Assembly: GCA_964036275.1 (NCBI GenBank)
Contig: OZ038434.1
Coordinates: 37,099,279 to 37,163,278, forward strand
DNA from: Litoditis marina
Taxonomy: Eukaryota; Nematoda; Chromadorea; Rhabditida; Rhabditidae
Direction: 5' to 3'
Length of the DNA stretch: 64,000 nt
The notes under the pieces are model-generated. The model was given only the letters and a program-made list of their open reading frames with translations, did no database searches and was not told the DNA's origin. The translations under genes were made by a program, and so were the position numbers. Position 1 is the stretch's first letter. Every line of letters starts with the position of its first letter. Below are positions 1-11,500 of this stretch, piece by piece.

Positions 1-2970
1 TGTAGGAGTACATCGATTGGTGAGACAGACTATACATGGGTCACTAAACAACTCTTCCCATATTAGCCAATTTTTCGGTCCACTTAACAAGCAACCGGAA
101 ATCAATCCAACATCAACCCGGTTGCTTTTGCAGAGAAAACTCGATTGCTTTTAGAAAGCAACCAAAATGCAATTGAATCGCTATTTACAACCAACCAACT
201 TTTCTTCACAAAAGCAAGTTTTGTGATGTAATGGAACTTGTTGATTCTATTATCACACCTGTTTGTTTTGTGAATAGAGATTGGTTGCTTTCTAAAAACA
301 GTCAGTTTCCTTTGACAATCTTTTCCCTCTCACTCGTTCAGTGAAATATTTTTGAGCTAATCTCGGGAAACGTTTATTAAAGTAACTTCTTGCATAATTC
401 CAAAAATTCCACCGGACTCACCATAACCAATTTTCCGAAACATGATCACTCTCCATACGGTGACCTTTTCTCTCTTCATAACCAGTAGACAATGATAGAA
501 CGGAATAGCAGTCGCCAAAGCGTTGTTGGTCGCTAGAAACACCAGAATAGCGAAACTGAAATATAGGAATATTTTTCATGATTCAAAGTAACCAATTGCA
601 TAAATAACCAATTGAACTAATAATAAATTGATTTGGACACCAAAAAAACCTGAGCAAAAACCAAACAGTTATTCAATGACGAGAAAGTATGGAGGAGACT
701 ATATCAATAATTTACCTCGGACATAGTAGAACCAATAGAACCAGCTGAAGGAGAGCAGAAACAGTTTGGTAGTGGAGTATGACATCGAATTCGGGATACA
801 ATACAGAATATCGCAAATGTATCACCTGAAAAAAAAGTTGGAAAGTTATACCTGGGTCACAAAACAATAGTTCTCACAACTGAGTTCTTAACTTGAGCGA
901 AGTTTTCGCATAAATAACCAATTGAACTAATAATAATGAAGACTATCTGTGAAGTTAATTATTGATTAAGTTCCAAGTTACACCGTTTTGGCCTCCGCAC
1001 CTCTACCTAAGTACAAAAATAAGCTTGAAGCCCGTAAAGTTCAGGAGTATGACACGTTGTCTTACTTGAAATCATTCAACAGTAAATTATTTGAACTAAT
1101 AAAAGTTAATTACCTGGTCCAGTAATTGAAGAAAGAGTCGGAAACTGATCGGAAACCAAGCTGGGGCTTCCTACTCACCACCCGCACTTCACATATTTCC
1201 TGAAAAATCAATACTATTCAAGCAATATGGAAAGTCTGATATATTCTCTCAAACGTTTGATTTGCTTGAAAAAATCAATATCATGAATGTAGGTAATACG
1301 TTCTTTTTTTAGTAATACGTTCTTTTTTTAGTAATGCGTACTATTGCTACACAACTACTCGAACTATTTCTCAGACTATAAACACAGCAGAATACAATTG
1401 AGAGATCGAATGTGGTAACTAAATACAGCCAGAATATTTGTTCCACCGAATACACGCTCGCTTCGCTACGTTACGTTATACAGGTTTGTAGTTTGGTCGC
1501 GAAGCGCTGATTACAGCCAAGATCTGGTGAACAATTGCGAACCTTGTATTATCGATGAACATCTTGTTCATTAGGAACAATTGAGATTTCTGGTAAAGAA
1601 ATATGAAGAAAGCTAACCTGATGGGGAGAACATAAATATTGTATAGGTAAGTGTGTAGTACTTTCCAGAGATGTATGATCCGGTAATGGGAATTATAGAA
1701 GGTCAAAGGTTACACCAAGATGCCACGCCTACTAGTTAATTGGGGTTTCAGTTTTGAGTAGCACACCTGGGTGAGAATATTGGAAAGGCGATAGGTAATT
1801 GGGGATTTACCTTGAACCTCAATTATGTTCTATAGGCAAGAATATGAACCAAATTATGAGGTCCGGAACATGAGAAGAAGAAGAATTGTTGACTTTAGGA
1901 ATGTGATCGAACTACAAACACAGAAGGACAAACTACAAAATGACAGCTTTCGCCTATGCCTCTAAGGACGATGATCATGGTAACGTGGAATATGAATAGA
2001 CGTTATATTGTTAGAGTTATTTGCACAGTCACTTGAAACATGTTGAACACAGCAGAAGTCAGAAACGTGAAAAGACAAAGCGCACGATTCCTCGTTAGAA
2101 TGATAACCTCACGTGACTGTTCAATTTGCTTCTAGTATATTCTCATGAAACTCTATGAAAAGTGCCCAACTCTTCGTTGTAGTTTGACGCGAAAGTAACC
2201 TTTTTGATCGAGGCACAGTGAAATCGATAAATGTCCATTTGTGTTCCTCAATCTCTCTGGTTGCATTCAATGGTCATCACTATGGATAACGTAGAAATAT
2301 TATTCATTTCATTCTTACTGAGACCCCTTGGCATTGTGCCAAGATTTTCGGATGACTATTCCTCACAGCAGACAAAGTACTCTACCGACGTTTTTTGTTA
2401 ACATTGTCTTATGGGATTAAACAATCGCTTCCGGAGTTTTGCAGATTATTGAAAAAACCTCCGAAGCGGTGAAAAACATCCTTGAATATTCGTTGGCACA
2501 CCGCCAAGTCTCAGTAGAAATGACCGGGACTATACTGTTGACGTGGATTTAACCTTTGAAAAACTTGAGAGCTGTCAAAATCATGGAAATGGACAGTTCG
2601 GAACATCAAACAACTGCTACGCTAATAAACATAATTTTCTCTGGACTGTTATTTCAAAACGACGTTCGAGACCACATTTAGCAATAGTCGATCTTGTTAC
2701 TTGTTTCATGACGACTTGGAGAAGCCACTTCCGAACAAAGAAAAACGACGTTGGCAACCAACAACGTTATTCCTACTGGTATTTCTTTCTATCATCGGCT
2801 ACTGGTTAGAGAGGGCAAAGTAGTCACAGTTTGTAGAAGAGGCATGCTTCTGACAGTTTGTATGCTGTCCTACTTACTAGTTACGGTGAGTCCGGTTGAA
2901 ATTTGGCAACATTGGTGTATCCTAAGAGAAATTTGCTTGAAAAGGCGCTTGAGCTTAGAATATATTTCCG
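1..2970. repeat. Left arm of a ~3 kb palindrome
   Basis: This stretch reads as the reverse complement of 3194-5919, base for base over long runs with only scattered mismatches. The outermost bases (TGTAGGAGT at 1) match the end of the right arm at 5919, so the arm may continue left of the window. It contains unit R in reverse (about 900-2560) and two exon-like blocks of the membrane-protein family (422-555 and 716-825). A piece at about 2560-2820 is present here but missing from the right arm. No intact gene is visible; open frames at 1476-1706, 2543-2809 and 2751-3050 are chance frames in the repeat. Confidence 0.93.
422..825 (-). pseudogene. Two exon-like blocks of a small membrane-protein family
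   Basis: Read on the minus strand, block 825-716 is preceded by a polypyrimidine-CAG acceptor and followed by a GTAAAT donor. Block 555-422 is preceded by TTTCAG and followed by GTGAGT. The second translates as a hydrophobic helix (FAILVFLATNNALATAIPF), then a YHCLLVMKR loop and another hydrophobic stretch. The same pair with the same lengths (110 and 134 bp) occurs inverted at 5095-5498. The 5' half of the first exon (seen at 24094, 40827 and elsewhere) is deleted here. No complete reading frame can be assembled, so this is a duplicated gene fragment, not an active gene. Confidence 0.6.
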
Positions 2971-3343
2971 AGAGTTCCTCACAAACAGCAAAACAAACCA
3001 GAAAAAAGAGAAATCTCAATCATTTTGGGGGGATCACCGTAGCAAATTAAATACAAAACAACATATGTTTACTGTCGAATGAGCTATATTTTTGAACAGT
3101 TCACATTTCCTCTGTTAGTAAACTAAGAGCAAGAGATAACACGAGTGGATAATAATGTTCTTCACCCTTTACAATCGATACCTATGTTTTCTACGGAAAT
3201 ATATTCTAAGCTCAAGCGCCTTTTCAAGCAAATTTCTCTTAGGATACACCAATGTTGCCAAATTTCAACCGGACTCACCGTAACTAGTAAGTAGGACAGC
3301 ATACAAACTGTCAGAAGCATGCCTCTTCTACAAACTGTGAAAA

Positions 3344-3367
3344 AGAAAAAAAAAAAAAAAAAAAAAA
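3344..3367. repeat. A-rich tract replacing ~260 bp of palindrome arm
   Basis: A run of A with one G replaces the segment corresponding to left-arm 2560-2820. On the minus strand it reads as poly-T (poly-F in translation). It could be a deletion scar, a retroposed tail, or an assembly or polymerase artefact at the palindrome centre. Confidence 0.7.
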
Positions 3368-5094
3368 GTTTTTCAAAGGTTAAATCCACGTCAACAGTAT
3401 AGTCCCGGTCATTTCTACTGAGACTTGGCAGTGTGCCAACGAATATTCTAGGATGTTTTTCACCGCTTCGGAGGTTTTTTCAATAATCTGCAAAACTCCG
3501 GAAGCGATTGTTCAATCCCATAAGACAATGTTAACAAAAAACGTCGGTAGAGTACTTTGTCTGCTGTGAGGAATAGTCATCGGAAAATCTTGGCACAATG
3601 CCAAGGGGTCTCAGTGGGAATGAAATGAATAATATTTCTACGTTATCCATAGTGATGACCATTGAATGCAACCAGAGAGATTGAGGAACACAAATGGACA
3701 TTTATCGATTTCACTGTGCCTCGATCAAAAAGGTTACTTTCGCGTCAAACTACAACGAAGAGTTGGGCACTTTTCATAGAGCCTCATGGGAATATACTAG
3801 AAGTAAATTGAACAGTCACGTGAGGTTATCATTCTAACGAGGAATCGCGCGCTTTGTCATTTCACGTTTCTGATTTCTGCTGTATTTAACATGTTTCAAG
3901 TGACTGTGCAAACTATTAACAATATTATGTCTATTCATATTCCACGTTACCATGATCATCGTCCTCTATAGAGGCATAAGCGGAGGCTGTCCTTTTGTTG
4001 TTTGTTCTTCTGTATTTGTAGTTTGATCACATTCCTGAAGTCAACAATTCTTCTTTTTCTCATGTTCCAGACATCATCATTTGGTTCGTATTCTTGCCTA
4101 TAGAACATAATTGAGGTTCAAGGTAAATCCCCAATTACCTATCGCCTTTCTAATATTCTCACCCAGGTGTGCTACTCAAAACTGAAACCCCAATTAACTA
4201 GTAGGCGTGGCATCTTGGTGTAACCTTTGACCCTATATAATTCCCATTACCGGATCATACATCTCTGGAAAGTACTACACACTTACCTATACAATATTTA
4301 TGTTCTCCCCATCAGGTTAGCTTTCTTCATATTTCTTTACCAGAAATCTCAATTGTTCCTAATGAACAAGATGTTCATCGATAATACAAGGTTCGCAATT
4401 ATTCACCAGATCTTGGCTGTAATCAGCGCTTCGCGATCAAACTACAAACCTGTATAACGTAGCGAAGCGAGCGTATATTCCGTGGAAAAAATATTCTGGC
4501 TGTATTTAGTTACCACATTCGATCTCTCAATTGTATTCTGCTGTGTTTATAGTCTGAGAAATAGTTCGAGTAGTTGTGTAGCAATAGTACGCATTATACG
4601 TTCCTGACTAAAAAAAGAACGTATTACCTACATTCATGATATTGATTTTTTCAAGCAAATCAAACGTTTGAGAGAATATATCAGACTTTCCATATTGCTT
4701 GAATAGTATTGATTTTTCAGGAAATATGTGAAGTGCGGGTGGTGAGTAGGAAGCCCCAGCTTGGTTTCCGATCAGTTTCCGACTCTTTCTTCAATTACTG
4801 GACAAGGTAATTAACTTTTATTAGTTCAAATAATTTACTGTTGAATGATTTCAAGTAAGACAACGTGTCATACTCCTGAACTTTACGGGCTTCAAGCTTA
4901 TTTTTGTACTTAGGTAGAGGTGCGGAGGCCAAAACGGTGTAACTTGGAACTTAATCAATAATTAACTTCACAGATAGTCTTCATTATTATTAGTTCAATT
5001 GGTTATTTATGCGAAAACTTCGTTCAAGTTAAAAACTCAGTGGTGAGAACTATTGTTTTGTGACCCAGGTATAACTTTCCAACTTTTTTTTCAG

Positions 5095-5498
5095 GTGATA
5101 CATTTGCGATATTCTGTATTGTATCCCGAATTCGATGTCATACTCCACTACCAAACTGTTTCTGCTCTCCTTCAGCTGGTTCTATTGGTTCTACTATGTC
5201 CGAGGTAAATTATTGATATAGTCTCCTCCATACTTTCTCGTCATTGAATAACTGTTTGGTTTTTACTCAGGTTTTTTTGGTGTCCAAATCAATTTATTAT
5301 TAGTTCAATTGGATATTTATGCAATTGGTTACTTTGAATCATGAAAAATATTCCTATATTTCAGTTTCGCTATTCTGGTGTTTCTAGCGACCAACAACGC
5401 TTTGGCGACTGCTATTCCGTTCTATCATTGTCTACTGGTTATGAAGAGAGAAAAGGTCACCGTATGGAGAGTGATCATGTTTCGGAAAATTGGTTATG
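5095..5498 (+). pseudogene. Two exon-like blocks of a small membrane-protein family (palindrome partner)
   Basis: Block 5095-5204 follows a TTTTTTTCAG acceptor and ends at CCGAG|GTAAAT. Block 5365-5498 follows TTTCAG and ends at GGTTATG|GTGAGT. In one phase they join as ...SALLQLVLLVLLCPR-S-FAILVFLATNNALATAIPF..., giving two adjacent hydrophobic helices. The first block matches the 3' half of the exon at 62287-62491. Upstream coding parts are missing. It is the mirror copy of 422-825. Confidence 0.6.
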
Positions 5499-6127
5499 GT
5501 GAGTCCGGTGGAATTTTTGGAATTATGCAAGAAGTTACTTTAATAAACGTTTCCCGAGATTAGCTCAAAAATATTTCACTGAACGAGTGAGAGGGAAAAG
5601 ATTGTCAAAGGAAACGGACTGTTTTTAGAAAGCAACCAATCTCTATTCACAAAACAAACAGGTGTGATAATAGAATCAACAAGTTCCATTACATCACAAA
5701 ACTTGCTTTTGTGAAGAAAAGTTGGTTGGTTGTAAACAGCGATTCAATTGCATTTTGGTTGCTTTCTAAAAGCAATCGAGTTTTCTCTGCAAAAGCAACC
5801 GGGTTGATGTTTGATTGATTTCCGGTTGCTTGTTAAGTGGACCGAAAAATTGGCTAATATGGGAAGAGTTGTTTAGTGACCCATGTATAGTCTGTCTCAC
5901 CAATCGATGTACTCCTACAGTAATCCGTCAATTATTCAAGGGGGTGTTTTCTAACGAAAAAGTCTTTAGTTTGGTTTCAAATTTCCAGAGTTAGTAGTAG
6001 TAAACATGCAGAAGACACTATGAACATTTTGAGGCGTTTTGAATACGCTAATTTAGTAAACTTTGACCTGGAAGTGTTAGCAGATTACTGTAGAGGGTTA
6101 TAAGTGGGTGTAACAAACTATATAACA

Positions 6128-6345
6128 ATACCTTTTTCAGATGAAACCACTACATCATGGTCGTTTTCAACATCATGAATCATATTCTTCTACATATCGT
6201 TCATACATACTGGTTTTCAATGGTCTACTTGTGTGATTTTGATCAGCACAGTACCACTGACTGATGTTCTGCTAATATTAGGTTTGTACTTTAGTCATAT
6301 CTGTATCTACGCCACTGGTAAGAGATCCTCTGCAATAAATGTATA
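6128..6345 (+). pseudogene. First-exon-like block of the membrane-protein family
   Basis: After a CCTTTTTCAG acceptor, the text ATGAAACCACTACATC..., then CATCATGAATCATATTC and TGGTTTTCAATGG, matches the 5' half of the exon seen at 24094, 40827, 50183, 57.5-57.7 kb (reverse) and 58.4-58.66 kb (reverse). It is followed by CAGCACAGTACCACTGACTGATG and then diverges. All three frames are broken, so it is a fragment. Bases 5920-6127 just upstream hold nothing recognisable. Confidence 0.5.
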
Positions 6346-7024
6346 TGTATGAAATAGAGCCATAACTATTTAAATCCATGTAGCATCAAATTAGTTTCCA
6401 GGCAACAATTATCATATTTGCGTATAACATTCCGACAAGTGAGAGACGCACATTTCCATAGAGGGGCTATTCTCGAGTGTTTTCCATTATCACTAGCGCT
6501 CTCTAAATGACATACATCTCTGTGTGAAGTAACTAAAAAGAGTACAAGGTTAACAGTTAGATGTTTAGACCAGCGAAACAAACTCAAAAAGTTTGAAATG
6601 AATATCCCATAGATTTTTGAATGTATCAATGAAGAATGTGAGCGAAACATAAAAAAAACAAGCAATGAATATGTTGTTGGTTACAGTGTAAGGTCATAGC
6701 AATTTGAGTTTATACTGATTTACAACTTTTTTATATTGAAGATGCAGTTATAAAGATGATGTTTGTATAATGATGGTGTAATTGTGGCGAACAATAGTGA
6801 CCTAGCGTGTATGTATGACATAAAAAAAGCGAATATACCTTCTGCACAGTTTAACTCTCGGATAAATTCCACCAAAAGAGACAATAGTGACATATAAAGT
6901 TCTCAAAACTATCTTAATAAAAAACGTCGACTAGAAACTTCAAACTTCAACCGTAGTTCACGTATGTGTGAAACTGAGTGCCGTTTCGATTTTTGTGTCG
7001 TTTCAAGAATATGATTGTATTTAG

Positions 7025-7719
7025 TGCCAACTCCAACATCAGCACCGTTTGGCGCAAGCACATCACCGGGGTCCCCGTTCGGAGCAGACCGCTGAGGAGA
7101 GCAACGATAATGGACTATTATGCCAGCAGGTAATTATACATTTCAACTTGCTTGATAGGCATATCAATTTTATTCCATTTGTTTTTGATTGCTTGTAGAA
7201 CACGGTTTTTACCACAGTATTTGGAGAGAAAGAAAACTTTTTACCGTATTACAGAAAGAAGAATGACAGATAGATGAAATGAGATGTATTAAATGCATAT
7301 TTGAAACGCATGTTTTGAACTATGTTCACGATAAAGGAGATAAAATATAATAGTGAGGTTGAAGTACGAGCACGTTCTCATGGAAACTATTTATTTTTAT
7401 TATTGATTAAGTAAAATAGCCATTGTTCTATCCTGTAGAACCTCAAGTATGCCTGCTGGTACATAATAACCGCTTTGAAATATTTAACGCCTCTAAATGT
7501 TTCACACATAACACGCAGAAACTATACGTGTGAATACCCCCGTGTGGTATGGCGCCATAGTTAACTTCAAACAACATCAATTCTTTTTTCTCATCTCTCA
7601 TTTAAAATACCTATTTCAGGCATAACATTACACTCAACCACCCGGGAGCGCCGGTCTTTACCCTGAGCAACCGCGGAGGCCATGTCCCGGCGGAACTGTT
7701 ACTGCTAACATTCGAGTGA
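7025..7719 (+). pseudogene. Argonaute PAZ-domain-like exon pair (copy 1)
   Basis: Exon 7025-7129 follows TATTTAG and ends AGCAG|GTAATT. Exon 7620-7715 follows TATTTCAG. Joined in phase 2 they read ...ITGVPVRSRPLRRATIMDYY, then ASRHNITLNHPGAPV, then RGGHVPAELL. The order V/I-x-x-Y-Y/F, then R-H-x-I-x-L, P-x-x-P, G and P-x-E-L-L is the C-terminal half of a PAZ fold, which binds the 3' end of guide RNA in Argonautes. The second exon can end at a GTGACG donor at 7716 or at the overlapping TGA (7717-7719). No MID or PIWI sequence follows before the convergent polB 3' end. Neither exon has a stop, but I see no start or upstream exons, so it is a fragment. Identification is from motif spacing only. 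Confidence 0.6.
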
Positions 7720-8151
7720 CGCCACCGCAACCTCCTCAACTCACATTATCTGCGATATCGCTACCGCAATTTCCCCATTATTCGTTCCTGTTTGCAGTAC
7801 ATAAACTTTGTTGTTGTTGATGTTGAGGTCCCAGTTACGAAGTAACAAGCCTATACGGTGTGTAAAATATCAAGAAAAAGCTGAATAGCTTTTGTAAAAG
7901 TTTCCAACTTTGTGAAAGCGATTAAACGGTAATTGTTGTGGATTAAAATGTTGGGTTGGTGGTATTTAAAAACTATTGGCGTTGTTATGGGAATTTGTAT
8001 ACCGGGGAGATTGTATGTGTTCAGTTCAAATATGCAGATTAGTATGATTGTGCGGTGCCTGAATAAGACGAGTATCTAGACTGACTTGATTGGTGTCTAC
8101 AGACAGAGCACGAACTACAAAGAATTATATACATTCATATACAATATTGTA

Positions 8152-8156
8152 CTATT
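8152..8156. repeat. Target-site duplication CTATT (left)
   Basis: CTATT at 8152-8156 directly precedes the left LTR and recurs at 17955-17959 directly after the right LTR. A 5-bp duplication fits BEL/Pao integration. Confidence 0.85.
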
Positions 8157-8497
8157 TATAACAACTTGTTGTTATTGAAGTGTTTATCTGCGATAGTGAC
8201 AACGAACCAACGATGATAAGCCAGCTTGCCTGGTTTATAAGCAAGTCGGAAATAAGATTATAATAGAATTCAGTGGGAAATAATGGTTGGATGTTATTAT
8301 TCTATGAGAAAATAATGGATATAATGTATTGCTATTATGCCATGGGAAAATAATGTATATGATATATGGCGCGATGTAATAGATAAATGCAAATAACTAT
8401 CAAAATAGAACAACCATGCCCAATAGGAAGATTATGAAACGATACTTAATAGAACCTGAAACTCCAATATAAATGATTATCTATGACAATAGAGAAA
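8157..8497 (-). repeat. 3' LTR of the BEL/Pao element
   Basis: 341 bp, matching 17614-17954 with one visible mismatch. It begins (plus strand) TATAACAACTTGTTG and ends AATAGAGAAA. The outer ends do not show the usual TG...CA. Confidence 0.93.
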
Positions 8498-8508
8498 CTC
8501 CCGGGGGA

Positions 8509-11500
8509 TTAATATTGCTTCTTATGTATCATACTTCTCTTATTACGAATACGTTTACCGGAGATGTGTGAAGTGCGCTTAGTTTGGGAAAAGGTGATAG
8601 GTGGAAAAACGAAATATATGATTATGCGTAGTGCAATATACAACATGCCAAGTACCGCTGTGAGTATCAAGGCATAATTGCTGATAGTTCCTAGAGTTAA
8701 AGATGCTATCCAACTATTGAGACTCCCGAAAATTGAGAAACTATCGGAATCCGAAATCATGTTGCGGTTCGAGCTTCCTGTCATTTCTGTCAGTATTCCT
8801 TCGTTGATGTAGCGGAGTTTTCCTTCGACAGTGGCAAATACTGTCCCTCCCGGGCATCGAATGGAACAGTTCTCGTGGACGTCGGCGCGGTCAAAAGAGA
8901 ACTTGACTTTGTTGATCTTTCCAGTGTGTGTGCATACCAAGAGATTAGTATGTTCACCACATGTAATATCGGCAGTCACCTCTTCTGCAGCAGTACAACC
9001 GATGTGAACTTCAGCACCAATCGAGCATCTGTAGCAACCTGTGACATCAGAGACTGTAACTTGGCAAGTGACATTGTGTTGAACTGTCCTCAACTTCATG
9101 TTATCGGCAACGACCTGAACTTGGAGTGACGAACCCGCCGTAGCTTGTGCTTTGAGGAGTTCACCTTCGGGATAGATCAGAACGTTTCTCATCGTCAGTG
9201 GTAGAGTGTTTTTCTGAAGATATGCACGAATATCCCCTTTGGCGCAGTTACAAACAGATTTGTGGGATGCTGTTCTGCACGAACAAACTTGAGGAGGAAA
9301 CGAGCAGTTGAAGTCGGCGGCATGTTGTTTATCAACACACTGTAGTTGGCCAGGTGAGTGGGGAAGGAGATGTCCCATCTCGACCGGTTTGATCATTGAA
9401 GTAGTCTTTCCGTCGGTCAGAAAAGTAGACGAGAGAACCGGTAGAACGGGAGATGTGGTACTGATGAGAGAGAACTTCATGTTGTTCCAGCGAGTGTATG
9501 TTCCGGGGTAGAGCGTCAGAGAGGTAGAACGATCATTGTTCTTGTTCTGGATGGACAAATGTAGTTTTACGGAGAGGGTCCAGGAGGTGCATGTGTACAC
9601 TCGATATGTTGTCTGAGATGTAGGGGAGCCATAAAGACGTTGGAATTGGCAGGATGGCGAGCACAGAAAACATCCATCGCAAGTAATACAACCACAGGAG
9701 TCTTCACACGAGGTGTATCCTGGGCTGTGGTTAGCGGTATGAGAGAATTCTTCCAAACGATCATTCGGTTTGATTGAACCACAGCGGCCTGAAGTACAGC
9801 TCCCTTTTGAAGCACATCGATGGCTCGACTCGGTGAGAAATTGATGATCTCTGGTATAGAACTCGTCTCGTTGATTGCAGACATACTCAATTCCTTTCAC
9901 TCGAATTGAGAGGAAACCGAGAGGCTCACTGCTGTCGTCTCTCAATGAGAGACAGGTTTCTTGATTGAGAGGTTGAAGAGAGAGGGTCGTGGCCTGGTTG
10001 AACGTACACTCCGAAGTGTTTGACTGACTCACAACGCATTCGTCCGCATTCGCGGTCATCGAGACCACCTCTGAGCAGGGAAAGATGGGTACCACACAAT
10101 GAAGAAGACAGGAGGAAATCACGAGGTAGCCCAATTTTTGGGAACGGTCAATGTTCATCTTTCTTCGTTTGAATGCAGAGTAGGTGCGATGGGACCGAGT
10201 TTGTACTTCGCGGGACCGACGGTAACAACATCCTGTGAAGAAAACACAGCAGCATCGGAATACGTTGAAGATGCCTTGGGCGATGTAACAAACAGAGGAA
10301 CACACGGTATGGATGAGGCGGACTATGCAGCATGTGATGAGTAGAACACAAAGTGTTATTGCGTATATTACTGCATCTATTACTGACCAGCAATCGACGT
10401 TGAAGATCTTCTCCAAGCATAGCGAGCAGTCCAGAGTGTCGCAGAATGGGCTGTTGTGGCATCTGACCGATCCGTTGTGAATCACTTGACTATTCATCCA
10501 GACCTCGACTTCAACTTGATAGTCGAACAGAGTCACGTGATTCGGGAAGGTGATTTCCGATCGTGTGTAGTTGGAGAGGAATACACAGTATGAGTTGACA
10601 CATGCTTTAACGTTGTCCATGACTGCTGGCCCGGCGAGGGAGATTCCTCGAGTCGTGCAATTGGCGGTTACCGGGTGATCTTGTTGAACTTGATGGATGA
10701 ACCCATAGTATTCGCGGGTGGTGGTACCCCAAGCTTGGATTACGATCACTTGGGCCGGATTGTCGGAGTCTTCGAACAGAGCAATTGGGTTGCCGTATAT
10801 ACAAAATTTGTTAAAATTATCTTGGCAGTTGTGTTTTGCGCAAAATTGGGAAGTGCCGATGAATGGAGGCTCTGCTGGAACCGGTTTTCCTTTGAGGTCG
10901 AAGCACTCGAAATCCATCGAGTCGAGAAAATCTTTGAGGTCAACTTGTAAGGAAGGTACAAGGAACGTGGTGTTGTCATACAGTTGAATCTGGTTGAATA
11001 CTCCGAGTCTTTTAACGGTGTCACACGATGAATTGCTAGTGAACGAGCAAACTGTTGGTGGTTTGTATGTTTTCAAGGTCGTCGAAAGCTCGTGCGCCCC
11101 CGTGTGCCGTCGTTCTCCATTGTTATGAGAGCATGTGTGAGTCCAGCTCGGACATGCGCAGGGTGCTCCACACAAACTGGCGTTGGGCTGAATAGGATAT
11201 TCGGCAACATGTCCATCAGGACATGATACGGGAAACCAGCAGAAAGTTTCAGCTCCGTTTCTGAAGTATGTCGAAATGGCCGCTCCAGTCGAAACACACG
11301 CTGTAGTGTATATGATAGTCTTTGCGGTTGATAGATCTGTAGAACATTTCATGTTCACAGCTTCAATAGAACAGAAGAGTGAGATAATTGTCATGAGTGA
11401 TAACATCGCAGCCGTAGTTTGTCCTCGTCCTCTCGTTATCATAGGATGTTTGGAGATTGGACCAGCTGGTGATGTTTGTTGTTGAAGGGGACCAGTTGAA

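Larger units (their letters stand above)
3194..5919. repeat. Right arm of the ~3 kb palindrome
   Basis: Inverted copy of 1-2970. The spacer 2971-3193 between the arms is unique and has no gene. Compared with the left arm, about 260 bp are replaced by an A-rich run at about 3344-3367. From the centre outward it holds unit R (about 3360-5090) and the two exon-like blocks (5095-5498). The final ~300 bp (5600-5919) repeat the GGTTGCTT / AAGCAACC word several times in both orientations. Confidence 0.93.
6128..8156. repeat. Long-range inverted repeat, left arm (outer part)
   Basis: This segment is the reverse complement of roughly 55.7-57.7 kb, with scattered mismatches and small indels. Clear anchors are the CACCGTTTGGCGCAAGCACA region (7040s against 56830s), the CCACCCGGGAGCGCCGG block (7640 against 56250) and AGCACGAACTACAAAGAA (8108 against 55730). 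The arm is interrupted at 8157 by the retrovirus and resumes at 17960-18335. It contains the PAZ-like exon pair. Outside that pair I see no coding sequence; 7720-8156 holds the untranslated-looking gap between two convergent gene remnants. Confidence 0.9.
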
